Shown here in pieces: positions 1-12,600 of a DNA stretch of 64,000 nt; the stretch's first letter is position 1, and every line of letters begins with the position of its first letter. The notes below the pieces were generated by a model that searched no databases, was not told the origin of the DNA, and saw only the letters and a list, made by a program, of their open reading frames with translations. Source of the DNA: Microglena sp. YARC (Eukaryota > Chlorophyta > Chlorophyceae > Chlamydomonadales > Chlamydomonadaceae); NCBI GenBank assembly GCA_022414725.1, contig CM039463.1, forward strand, positions 30,920,328-30,984,327, in the 5' to 3' direction. The translations under genes and the position numbers were made by a program.

Positions 1-11
1 AGAAAAAAACT

Positions 12-145
12 TGAAGCCCGACACGTCAGCCAACGGTCGCGTTACTAACTCGCTTCGGTCAGCTCCATCGTTGCCACCTTTCGTTCCGTTGCTAACACAC
101 TCCACAAATTGTTCGCGTCGCTTGAGACGCTGCATAGGACTTGTT
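12..145 (-). repeat. Diverged dispersed repeat, inverted relative to the copies at 43.6 and 44.0 kb
   Basis: Reading the minus strand gives the same order of motifs as 43,570-43,700: an ACAAGT box, a degenerate GCGTCGC/GCGACGC hairpin region, GGTGGCAACG, a GTTAGT segment, then CCGTTGGCTGA and a GGCTTC end. The match is interrupted and clearly older than the two near-identical copies near 44 kb. What the repeat is remains unknown; no coding potential is seen. Confidence 0.65.
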
Positions 146-412
146 TCTTGAGTATTCGAGATGAGGCTAGTTCCTTTAGCCAAGTAGGCTACTCATGGAC
201 TATACATATACAAAGCACATCACATCGTTTCCTAATATACACAAATCCGCTAATTTGGCTTGCCCAACCTTAAAACATTGAGATTAGTCCCAAACGACAG
301 TGTTGGGCAAATCATTAACACATGATGACTCCCAGAAGGGGGGGCTCTGCAAAAAAAAAAAAAATTGCTTACCTCCTCCGAGTGGTGAGTACGCTAGAAG
401 CGAAACTTTAGT

Positions 413-643
413 CTTCCTGCAAGTCTCTGCTAAGTCAGTCTCAAACTGGTTTCGCACCTGCATCAGAAATGAACCGATATATAATTCAGCTTCTTAGAAG
501 ACATCATGGTCGTATGTTCCCTCAGTGGCCATTGAAGGTACGTATGTGTGTGTGTTTATGTGTGTTTATGTGTGTGGTTAGACTTCCTGCAAGTCTCAGC
601 TGATTCGGTCTCAAACTGGTTTCGCACCTGCATCGGAAAATGA
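413..643 (+). repeat. Direct duplication of a ~60-bp segment next to the giant array
   Basis: The segment at 413-472 (beginning CTTCCTGCAAGTCTC, with CTCAAACTGGTTTCGCACCTG inside) recurs at 583-643 with a few substitutions. The spacer between them ends in a TG-rich tract (543-577). The second copy lies about 30 bp before the first 45-bp unit. No function is evident. Confidence 0.8.
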
Positions 644-671
644 GAGTCTGCTTTACTGGTCCTGTTCGGTT

Positions 672-3600
672 GTGTGTCAGTGAGGGTGGGTGGGTAGGTG
701 GGTGGGTGTGTGGATGGGTATGTCAGGTACATGTCAGTGAGGGTGGGTGGGTGGGTGGATGGGTAGGTCAGGTACATGTCAGTGAGGGTGGGTGGGTGGG
801 TGGATGGGTAGGTCAGGTACATGTCAGTGAGGGTGGGTGGGTGTGTGGATGGGTAGGCCAAGTACATGTCAGTGAGGGTGGGTGGGTGTGTGGATGGGTA
901 GGTCAGGTACATGTCAGTGAGGGTGGGTGGGTGGGTGGATGGGTAGGTCAGGTACATGTCAGTGAGGGTGGGTGGGTGGGTGGGTAGGTCAGGTACATGT
1001 CAGTGAGGGTGGGTGGGTGGGTGGATGGGTAGGTCAGGTACATGTCAGTGAGGGTGGGTGGGTGTGTGGATGGGTAGGTCAGGTACATGTCAGTGAGGGT
1101 GGGTGGGTGGGTGATGGGTAGGTCAGGTACATGTCAGTGAGGGTGTGTGGGTGGGTGGATGGGTAGGTCAGGTACATGTCAGTGAGGGTGGGTGGGTGTG
1201 TGGATGGGTAGGCAAGTACATGTCAGTGAGGGTGGGTGGGTGTGTGGATGGGTAGGTCAGTACATGTCAGTGAGGGTGGTGGGTGGTGGATGGGTAGGTC
1301 AGGTACATGTCAGTGAGGGTGGGTGGGTGGGTGGATGGGTAGGTCAGGTACATGTCAGTGAGGGTGGGTGGGTTGTGGATGGGTAGGTCAGGTACATGTC
1401 AGTGAGGGTGGGTGGTGGATGGGTAGGTCAGGTACATGTCAGTGAGGGTGGGTGGGTGGTGGATGGGTAGGTCAGGTACATGTCAGTGAGGGTGGGTGGG
1501 TGTCGGATGGGTAGGTCAGGTACATGTCAGTGAGGGTGGTGGGTGGATGGGTAGGTCAGGTACATGTCAGTGAGGGTGGGTGGGTGGGTGGATGGGTAGG
1601 TCAGGTACATGTCAGTGAGGGTGGGTGGTGGGTGGATGGGTAGGTCCAGGTACATGTCAGTGAGGGTGGGTGGGTGGGTGGATGGGTAGGTCAGGTACAT
1701 GTCAGTGAGGGTGGGTGGGTGTGTGGATGGGTAGGTCAGGTACATGTCAGTGAGGGTGGGTGGTGGGTGGATGGGTAGGTCAGGTACATGTCAGTGAGGG
1801 TGGGTGGGTGGGTGGATGGGTAGGTCAGGTACATGTCAGTGAGGGTGGGTGGGTGGTGGATGGGTAGGTCATGTCAGTACCATGTCAGTGAGGGTGGGTG
1901 GGTGGGTGGTCATGGGTAGGTCAGGTACATGTCAGTGAGTGGGTGGGTGGGTGGATGGGTAGGTCAGGTACATGTCAGTGAGGGTGGGTGGGTGGGGTGG
2001 ATGGGTAGGTCAGGTACATGTCAGTGAGGGTGGGTGGTGGGTGGTGGATGGGTAGGTCAGGTACATGTCAGTGAGGGTGGGTGGGTGGGTGGATGGGTAG
2101 GTCAGGTACATGTCAGTGAGGGTGGGTGGGTGGGTGGGATGGGTAGGTCAGGTACATGTCAGTGAGGGTGGGTGGGTGGGTGGATGGGTAGGTCAGGTAC
2201 ATGTCAGTGAGGGTGGGTGGGTGGGTGGATGGGTAGGTCAGGTACATGTCAGTGAGGGTGGGTGGGTGGGTGGATGGGTAGGTCAGGTACATGTCAGTGA
2301 GGGTGGGTGGGTGGGTGGATGGGTAGGTCAGGTACATGTCAGTGAGGGTGGGTGGGTGGGTGGATGGGTAGGTCAGGTACATGTCAGTGAGGGTGGGTGG
2401 GTGGTGGGGATGGGTAGGTCAGGTACATGTCAGTGAGGGTGGGTGGGTGGTGTGGATGGGTAGGTCAGGTACATGTCAGTGAGGGTGGGTGGGTGGGTGG
2501 ATGGGTAGGTCAGGTACATGTCAGTGAGGGTGGGTGGGTGGGTGGATGGGTAGGTCAGGTACATGTCAGTGAGGGTGGGTGGGTGGGTGTGTGGATGGGT
2601 AGGTCAGGTACATGTCAGTGAGGGTGGGTGGGTGGGTGGATGGGTAGGTCAGGTACATGTCAGTGAGGGTGGGTGGGTGTGGGTGGAGGTACATGTCAGT
2701 GAGGGTGGAGGGTAGGTCAGGTACATGTCAGTGAGGGTGGGTGGGTGGGTGGATGGGTAGGTCAGGTACATGTCAGTGAGGGTGGGTGGGTGTGGTGGAT
2801 GGGTAGTCAGGTACAGGTGTCAGTGAGGGTGGGTGGGTGGGTGGGTGGATGGGTAGGGTAGGTCAGGTACATGTCAGTGAGGGTGGGTGGGTGTGGTGGA
2901 TGGGTAGGTCAGGTACATGTCAGTGAGGGTGGGTGGGTGGGTGGATGGGTAGGTCAGGTACATGTCAGTGAGGGTGGGTGGGTGGGTGGATGGGTAGGTC
3001 AGGTACATGTCAGTGAGGGTGGGTGGGTGGTGGATGGGTAGGTCAGGTACATGTCAGTGAGGGTGGGTGGGTGGGTGGATGGGTAGGTCAGGTACATGTC
3101 AGTGAGGGTGGGTGGGTGGGTGGATGGGTAGGTCAGGTACATGTCAGTGAGGGTGGGTGGGTGGGTGGATGGGTAGGTCAGGTACATGTCAGTGAGGGTG
3201 GGTGGGTGTGTGGATGGTAGGTCAGGTACATGTCAGTGAGGGTGGGTGGGTGTGTGGATGGGTAGGTCAGGTACATGTCAGTGAGGGTGGGTGGGTGGGT
3301 GGATGGGTAGGTCAGGTACATGTCAGTGAGGGTGGGTGGGTGTGTGGATGGGTAGGTCAGGTACATGTCAGTGAGGGTGGGTGGGTGGGTGGATGGGTAG
3401 GTCAGGTACATGTCAGTGAGGGTGGGTGGTGTGGTGTGGATGGGTAGGTCAGGTACATGTCAGTGAGGGTGGGTGGGTGGGTGGATGGGTAGGTCAGGTA
3501 CATGTCAGTGAGGGTGGGTGGGTGGGTGGATGGGTAGGTCAGGTACATGTCAGTGAGGGTGGGTGGGTGGGTGGATGGGTAGGTCAGGTACATGTCAGTG

Positions 3601-6600
3601 AGGGTGGGTGGGTGTGTGGATGGGTAGGTCAGGTACATGTCAGTGAGGGTGGGTGGGTGGGTGGATGGGTAGGTCAGGTACATGTCAGTGAGGGTGGGTG
3701 GGTGGGTGGATGGGTAGGTCAGGTACATGTCAGTGAGGGTGGGTGGGTGTGTGGATGGGTAGGTCAGGTACATGTCAGTGAGGGTGGGTGGGTGTGTGGA
3801 TGGGTAGGTCAGGTACATGTCAGTGAGGGTGGGTGGGTGGGTGGATGGGTAGGTCAGGTACATGTCAGTGAGGGTGGGTGGGTGGGTGGATGGGTAGGTC
3901 AGGTACATGTCAGTGAGGGTGGGTGGGTGGGTGGATGGGTAGGTCAGGTACATGTCAGTGAGGGTGGGTGGGTGGGTGGATGGGTAGGTCAGGTACATGT
4001 CAGTGAGGGTGGGTGGGTGGTGTGGATGGGTAGGTCAGGTACATGTCAGTGAGGGTGGGTGGGTGGGTGGATGGGTAGGTCAGGTACATGTCAGTGAGGG
4101 TGGGTGGGTGGGTGGATGGGTAGGTCAGGTACATGTCAGTGAGGGTGGGTGGGTGGGTGGTGGGTAGGTCAGGTACATGTCAGTGAGGGTGGGTGGGTGT
4201 GGGTGGGATGGGTAGGTCAGGTACATGTCAGTGAGGGTGGGTGGGTGTGTGTGATGGGTAGGTCAGGTACATGTCAGTGAGGGTGGGGGTGGGTGGGTGG
4301 ATGGGTAGGTCAGGTACATGTCAGTGAGGGTGGGTGGGTGGGTGGATGGGTAGGTCAGGTACATGTCAGTGAGGGTGGGTGGGTGGGTGGATGGGTAGGA
4401 TCAGGTACATGTCAGTGAGGGTGGGTGGGTGGGTGGATGGGTAGGTCAGGTACATGTCAGTGAGGGTGGGTGGGTGGGTGGATGGGTAGGGTCAGGTACA
4501 TGTCAGTGAGGGTGGGTGGGTGGGTGGATGGGTAGGTCAGGTACATGTCAGTGAGGGTGGGTGGGTGGGTGGATGGGTAATGGTCAGGTACATGTCAGTG
4601 AGGGTGGGTGGGTGGGTGGGTGGATGGGTAGGTCAGGTACATGTCAGTGAGGGTGGGTGGGTGGGTGGATGGGTAGGTCAGGTCACATGTCAGTGAGGGT
4701 GGGTGGGGTGGGTGGATGGGTAGGTCAGGTACATGTCAGTGAGGGTGGGTGGGTGGTGGATGGGTAGGTCAGGTACATGTCAGTGAGGGTGGGTGGGTGT
4801 GGTGGATGGGTAGGTCAGTACATGTCAGGTGAGGGTGGGTGGGTGGGTGGATGGGTAGGTCAGGTACATGTCAGTGAGGGTGGGTGGGTGGGTGTGATGG
4901 GTAGGTCCAGGTACATGTCAGTGAGGGTGGTGTGGGTGGGTGGATGGGTAGGTCAGGTACATGTCAGTGAGGGTGGGTGGGTGGGTGGATGGGTAGGTCA
5001 GGTACATGTCAGTGAGGGTGGGTGGGTGGGTGGATGGGTAGGTCAGGTATGGATGTCAGTGAGGGTGGGTGGGTGGGTGGATGGATCAGGGTAGGTCAGG
5101 TACATGTCAGTGAGGGTGGCGTGGGTGGGTGGATGGGTAGGTCAGGTACATGTCAGTGAGGGTGGGTGGGTGGGTGGATGGGTAGGTCAGGTACATGTCA
5201 GTGAGGGTGGGTGGGTGTGTGGATGGGTAGGTCAGGTACATGTCAGTGAGGGTGGGTGGGTGTGTGGATGGGTAGGCAGGTACATGTCAGTGAGGGTGGG
5301 TGGGTGGGTGGATGGGTAGGTCAGGTACATGTCAGTGAGGGTGGGTGGGTGGTGGATGGGTAGGTCAGGTACATGTCAGTGAGGGTGGGTGGGTGGGTGG
5401 ATGGGTAGGTCAGGTACATGTCAGTGAGGGTGGGTGGGTGTGGTGGATGGGTAGGTCAGGTACATGTCAGTGAGGGTGGGTGGGTGGGTGGATGGGTAGG
5501 TCAGGTACATGTCAGTGAGGGTGGGTGGGTGGTGGATGGGTAGGTCAGGTACATGTCAGTGAGGGTGGGTGGGTGGGTGGATGGGTAGGTCAGGTACATG
5601 TCAGTGAGGGTGGTGGGTGGTGGATGGGTAGGTCAGGTACATGTCAGTGAGGGTGGGTGGGTGCTGTGGATGGGTAGGTCAGGTACATGTCAGTGAGGGT
5701 GGGTGGGTGGGTGGATGGGTAGGTCAGGTACATGTCAGTGAGGGTGGGTGGGTGGGTGGATGGGTAGGTTCAGGTACATGTCAGTGAGGGTGGGTGGGTG
5801 GGTGGGATGGGTAGGTCAGGTACATGTCAGTGAGGGTGGGTGGTGTGTGATGGGTAGGTCAGGTACATGTCAGTGAGGGTGGGTGGGTGGGTGGATGGGT
5901 AGTCAGGTACATGTCAGTGGGGTGGGTGGGTGGGTGGATGGGTAGGTCAGGTACATGTCAGTGAGGGTGGGTGGGTGGGTGGATGGGGTAGGTCAAGGTA
6001 CATGTCAGTGAGGGTGGGTGGGTGGGTGGATGGGTAGGTCAGGTACATGTCAGTGAGGGTGGGTGGGTGTGGTGGATGTGTAGGTCAGGTACATGTCAGT
6101 GAGGGTGGGTGGTGGGATGGATGGGAGGTCCAGTACATGTCAGTGAGGTGGGTGGGTGGGTGGATGGGTAGGGTCAGGTAACATGTCAGTGAGGGTGGGT
6201 GGGTGGGTGGATGGGTAGGTCAGGGTACATGTCAGTGAGGTGGGTGGGTGGTGGTGGTAGGTCAGGTACATGTCAGTGAGGGTGGGTGGGTGCGGATGGG
6301 TAGGCAGGTACATGTCAGTGAGGGGGTGGGTGTGTGGATGGGTAGGACTCAGGTACATGTCAGTGAGGGTGGGTGGGTGGTGGATGGGTAGGTCAGGTAC
6401 ATGTCAGTGAGGTGGGTGGGTGGGTGGATGGGTAGGTCAGGTACATGTCAGTGAGGGTGGGTGGTGGGTGGATGGGTAGGCAGGTACATGTCAGGAGGTG
6501 GGTGGGTGGGTGGATGGGTAGGTCAGGTACATGTCAGTGAGGTGGGTGGATGGGTGGGTGGATGGGTAGGTCAGGTACATGTCAGTGAGGTGGGTGGGTG

Positions 6601-9600
6601 GTGGATGGGTAGGTCAGGTACATGTCAGTGGAGGGTGGGTGGGTAGGTGGATTGGGTAGGTCAGGTACATGTCAGTGAGGGTGGGTGGGTGGTGGATGGG
6701 TAGGTCAGGTACATGTCAGTGAGGGTGGTGGGTGGTGGATGGGTAGTCAGGCACATGTCAGTGAGGGTGGGTGGGGTGGGTGATGGGTAGGTCAGGTACA
6801 TGTCAGTGAGGGTGGGTGGGTGTGTGGATGGGTAGGTCAGGTACATGTCAGTGAGGGTGGGTGGGTGGGTGGATGGGTAGGTCAGGTACATGTCAGTGAG
6901 GGTGGGTGGGTGGGTGGATGGGTAGGTCAGGTACATGTCAGTGAGGGTGGTGGGTGGGTGGATGGGTAGGTCAGGTACATGTCAGTGAGGGTGGGTGGGT
7001 GGGTGGATGGGTAGGTCAGGTACATGTCAGTGAGGGTGGTGTGGGTGGGTGGATGGGTAGTCAGGTACATGTCAGTGAGGGTGGGTGGGTGGGTGGATGG
7101 GTAGGTCAGGTACATGTCAGTGAGGGTGGGTGGGTGGGTGGATGGGTTAGGCAAGTACATGTCAGTGAGGGTGGGTGGGTGGGTGGATGGGTAGGTCAGG
7201 TACATGTCAGTGAGGGTGGGTGGGTGGGTGGATGGGTAGGTCAGGTACATGTCAGTGAGGGTATGGCAGTACATGTCAGTGAGGGTGGGTGGTGGGTGGA
7301 TGGGTAGGTCAGGTACATGTGTGAGGGTGGGTGGGTGGCAGTACATGTCAGTGAGGGTGGGTGGGTGGAACAGGTACATGTCAGTGAGGGTGGGTGGGTG
7401 GGTGGATGGTAGGCACATGTCCATACATGTCAGTGAGGGTGGGTGGGTGGGTGGATGGGTAGGTCAGTACATGGTGTGGTGGGTGGTGGATGGGTAGGTC
7501 AGGTACATGTCAGTGAGGGTGGGTGGGTGGGTGTGGATGGGTAGGTCAGGTACATGTCAGTGAGGGTGGGTGGGTGAGTGGATGGGTAGGTCAAGGTACA
7601 TGTCAGTGAGGGTGGTGGGTGGGTGGATGGGTAGGTCAGGTACATGTCAGTGAGGGGTGGGTGGGTGTGTGGATGGGTATGGTAGGTCAGGTCACATGTC
7701 AGTGAGGGTGGGTGGGTGTTGTGGATGGCGTAGGTCAGGTACATGTCAGTGAGGGTGGGGGTGGGTGGGTGTGGATGGGTAGGTCAGGTACATGTCAGTG
7801 AGGGTGGGGTGGGTGGGTGGTGGATGGGGTAGGTCAGGTACATGTCAGTGAGGGTGGGTGGGTGGGTGGATGGGTAGGTCAGGTACATGTCAGTGAGGTG
7901 GGTGGGTGTGTGGATGGTAGGTCAGGTACATGTCAGTGAGGGTGGGGGTGGGTGGGTAGGTAGGTACATGTCAGTGATGGGTAGGTCAGGTACATGTCAG
8001 TGAGGGGGTGGGTGGGTGGGTGGATGGGTAGGCCAGGTACATGTCAGTGAGGGTGGGTGGGTGGGTGGATGGGTAGGTCAGGTACATGTCAGTGAGGGTG
8101 GGTGGGTGGGTGGATGGGTAGGTCAGGTACATGTCAGTGAGGGTGGGTGGGTGGATGGGTAGGTTCAGGTACATGTCAGTGAGGGTGGGTGGGTGGGTGG
8201 ATGGGTTAGGTCAGGTACATGTCAGTGAGGGTGGGTGGGTGGGTGGTAGGATGTCAGGTGGGTGGGTGTGTGGAGGTCAGGTACATGTCAGTGAGGGTGG
8301 GTGGGTGGGTGGATGGGTAGGTCAGGTACATGTCAGTGAGGGTGGGTGGGTGGGTGGATGGGTAGGTCAGGTACATGTCAGTGAGGGTGGGTGGGTGTGT
8401 GGATGGGTAGGCAGGTACATGTCAGTGAGGGTGGGTGGGTGGGTGGATGGGTTAGGTCAGGTACATGTCAGTGAGGGTGGGTGGGTGGGGTGGATGGGTA
8501 GGTCAGGTACATGTCAGTGAGGGTGGGTGGGTGGGTGGGATGGGTAGGCAGGTACATGTCAGTGAGGGTGGGTGGGTGTGTGGATGGGTAGGTCAGGTAC
8601 ATGTCAGTGAGGGTGGGTGGGTGGTGGATGGGTAGGTCAGGTACATGTCAGTGAGGGTGGGTGGGTGGTGGATGGGTAGGTCAGGTACATGTCAGTGAGG
8701 GTGGGTGGGTGGGTGGATGGGTAGGTCAGGTACATGTCAGTGAGGGTGGTGGGTGGGTGGATGGGTAGGTCAGGTACATGTCAGTGAGGGTGGGTGGGTG
8801 GGTGGATGGGTAGGTCAGGTACATGTCAGTGAGGGTGGGTGGGTGGGTGGATGGGTAGGTCAGGTACATGTCAGTGAGGGTGGGTGGGTGGGTGGATGGG
8901 TCAGGTACATGTCAGTGAGGGTGGGTGGGTGGTGGATGGGTAGGTCAGGTACATGTCAGTGAGGGTGGGTGGGTGGTGGATGGGTAGGTCAGGTACATGT
9001 CAGTGAGGGTGGGTGGGTGGGTGGATGGGTAGGTCAGGTACATGTCAGTGAGGGTGGGTGGGTGGTGGTGGATGGGTAGGTCAGGTACATGTCAGTGAGG
9101 GTGGGTGGGTGTGTGGATGGGTAGGTCAGGTACATGTCAGTGAGGGTGGGTGGGTGGGTGGATGGGTAGGTCAGGTACATGTCAGTGAGGGTGGGTGGGT
9201 GGGTGGATGGGTAGGTCAGGTACATGTCAGTGAGGGTGGGTGGGTGTGTGTGGGTAGGTTCAGGTACATGTCAGTGAGGGTGGGGTTGGGTGCCATTAGG
9301 TCAGGTACATGTCAGTGAGGGTGGGTGGGTGGGTGGATGGGTAGGTCAGGTACATGTCAGTGAGGGTGGGTGGGTGGGTGGATGGGTAGCAGGTACATGT
9401 CAGTGAGGGTGGGTGGGTGGGTGGATGGGTAGGTTCAGGTACATGTCAGTGAGGGTGGGTGGGTGGAGGATGGATGGGTAGGTTTCAGGTACATGTCAGT
9501 GAGGGTGGGTGGTGGGTGGATGGGTAGGTCAGGTACATGTCAGTGAGGGTGGGGTGGGTGGGTGGATGGGTAGGTCAGGTACATGTCAGTGAGGGTGGGT

Positions 9601-12600
9601 GGGTGGGTGGATGGGTAGGTCAGGTACATGTCAGTGAGGGTGGGTGGGTGGTGGATGGGTAGGTCAGGTACATGTCAGTGAGGCGTGGGTGGGTGGGTGG
9701 GTGGTCATGGGTGGGTGGGTGGGTGGATTGGGTAGGTCAGGTACATGTCAGTAGGGTCAGGTACATGTCAGTGAGGGTGGGTGGGTGGGGTGTGGTGGAT
9801 GCAGGTACATGTCAGTGAGGGTGGGTGGTGGTGTGTGGATGGTAGGTCAGGTACATGTCAGTGAGGGTGGGTGGGTGGGTGGATGGGTAGGTCAGGTACA
9901 TGTCAGTGAGGGTGGATGGGTAGGGTCAGGTACATGTCAGTGAGGGTGGGTGGGTGGGTGGATGGGTAGGTCAGGTACATGTCAGTGAGGGTGGGTGGGT
10001 GGGTGGATGGGTAGGTCAGGTACATGTCAGTGAGGGTGGGTGGGTGGGTGGATGGGTAGTCAGGTACATGTCAGTGAGGGTGGGTGGGTGGGTGGATGGG
10101 TAGGTCAGGTACATGGTGAGGGGTGGGTGGGTGGGTGGATGGGTAGGTCAGGTACATGTCAGTGAGGGTGGGTGGGTGGGTGGATGGGTAGGTCAGGTAC
10201 ATGTCAGTGAGGGTGGGTGGGTGTGTGGATGGGTAGGTCAGGTACATGTCAGTGAGGGTGGTGGTGGGTGGATGGGGGTCAGGTACATGTCAGTGAGGGT
10301 GGGTGGGTGGGTGGATGGGTAGGTCAGGTACATGTCAGTGAGGGTGGGTGGGTGGGTGGATGGGTAGGTCAGGTACATGTCAGTGAGGGTGGGTGGGTGG
10401 GTGGATGGGTAGGTCAGGTACATGTCAGTGAGGGTGGGTGGGTGGGTGGTTGGATGGTAGCTCAGGTACATGTCAGTGAGGGTCAGGTACATGTCAGTGA
10501 GGGTGGGTGGGTGGGTGGATGGGTAGGTCAGGTACATGTCAGTGAGGGTGGGTGGGTGGGTGGATGGGTAGGGTCAGGTACATGTCAGTGAGGTGGGTGG
10601 GTGCAGGTACATGTCAGTGAGGGTGGGTGGGTGTAGGTCAGGTGTCAGATGGGTGTGGTTGGGTAGGTCAGTACATGTCAGTGAGGGTGGGTGGGTGGGT
10701 GGATGGGTAGGTCAGGTACATGTCAGTGAGGGTGGGTGGGTGGGTGGATGGGTAGGTCAGGTACATGTCAGTGAGGTGGGTGGGTGGGTGGATGGGTAGG
10801 TCAGGTACATGTCAGTGAGGGTGGGTGGGTGTGTGGGATGGGTAGGTCAGGTACATGTCAGTGAGGGTGGGTGGTGGGTGGATGGTAGTCAGGTACATGT
10901 CAGTGAGGGTGGGTGGGTGGTGGATGGGTAGGTCAGGTACATGTCAGTGAGGGTGGGTGGTGTGGGTGGATGGGTAGGTCAGGTACATGTCAGTGAGGGT
11001 GGGTGGGTGGTGTGGATGGGTAGGTCAGGTACATGTCAGTGAGGGTGGGTGGGTGGGTGGATGGGTAGGTCAGGTACATGTCAGTGAGGGTGGGTGGGTG
11101 GGTGGATGGGTAGGTCAGGTACATGTCAGTGAGGGTGGGTGGGTGGGTGGATGGGTAGGTCAGGTACATGTCAGTGAGGGTGGGTGGGTGTGTGGGATGG
11201 GTAGGTCAGGTACATGTCAGTGAGGGTGGGTGGGTGGGTGGATGGGTAGGTTCAGGTACATGTCAGTGAGGGTGGGTGGGTGGGTGGATGGGTAGGGTCA
11301 GGTACATGTCAGTGAGGGTGGGTGGGTGGTGGGTGGATGGGTAGGTCAGGTACATGTCAGTGAGGGTGGGTGGGTGGGTGATGGGTAGGTCAGGTACATG
11401 TCAGTGAGGGTGGGTGGGTGGGTGGATGGGTAGGTCAGGTACATGTCAGTGAGGGTGGGTGGGTGGTGGATGGGTAGGTCAGGTACATGTCAGTGAGGGT
11501 GGGTGGGTGTGTGGATGGGTAGGTCAGGTACATGTCAGTGAGGGTGGGTGGGTGGGTGGATGGGTAGGTCAGGTACATGTCAGTGAGGTGGGTGGGTGGG
11601 TGGGTGGATGGGTAGGTCAGGTACATGTCAGTGAGGGTGGGTGGGTGGGTGGATGGGTAGGTCAGGTACATGTCAGTGAGGGTGGGTGGGTGGGTGGATG
11701 GGTAGGTCAGGTACATGTCAGTGAGGGTGGGTGGGTGGGTGGATGGGTAGGTCAGGTACATGTCAGTGAGGGTGGGTGGGTGTGGATGGGTAGGTCAGGT
11801 ACATGTCAGTGAGGGTGGGTGGGTGGGTGGATGGGTAGGTCAGGTACATGTCAGTGAGGGTGGGTGGGTGTGTGGATGGGTAGGTCAGGTACATGTCAGT
11901 GAGGGTGGGTGGGTGGTGTGGATGGGTAGGTCAGGTACATGTCAGTGAGGGTGGGTGGGTGGGTGGATGGGTAGGTCAGGTACATGTCAGTGAGGGTGGG
12001 TGGGTGGGTGGATGGGTAGGTCAGTACATGTCAGTGAGGGTGGGTGGGTGGGTGGATGGGTAGGTCAGGTACATGTCAGTGAGGGTGGGTGGGTGGTGGA
12101 TGGGTAGGTCAGGTACATGTCAGTGAGGGTGGGTGGGTGGGTGGATGGCTAGGTCAGGTACATGTCAGTGAGGTGGGTGGTGTGGGGTGGGTGGATGGGT
12201 AGGTCAGGTACATGTCAGTGAGGGTGGGTGGGTGGGTGGATGGGTAGGTCAGGTACAATGTCAGTGAGGGTGGGTGGGTGGGTGGATGGGTAGGTCAGGT
12301 ACATGTCAGTGAGGGTGGTGGTGGGTGGATGGTAGGTCAGGGTACATGTCAGTGAGGGTGGGTGGGTGGGTGGATGGTAGGTCAGGTACATGTCAGTGAG
12401 GGTGGGTGGGTGGGTGGATGGGTAGGTCAGGTACATGTCAGTGAGGGTGGGTGGGTGTGTGGATGGGTAGGTCAGGTACATGTCAGTGAGGGTGGGTGGG
12501 TGGATGGATGGGTAGGTCAGTACATGTCAGTGAGGGTGGTGGGTGTGTGGATGGGTAGGTCAGGTACATGTCAGTGAGGGTGGGTGGGTGGGTGGATGGG

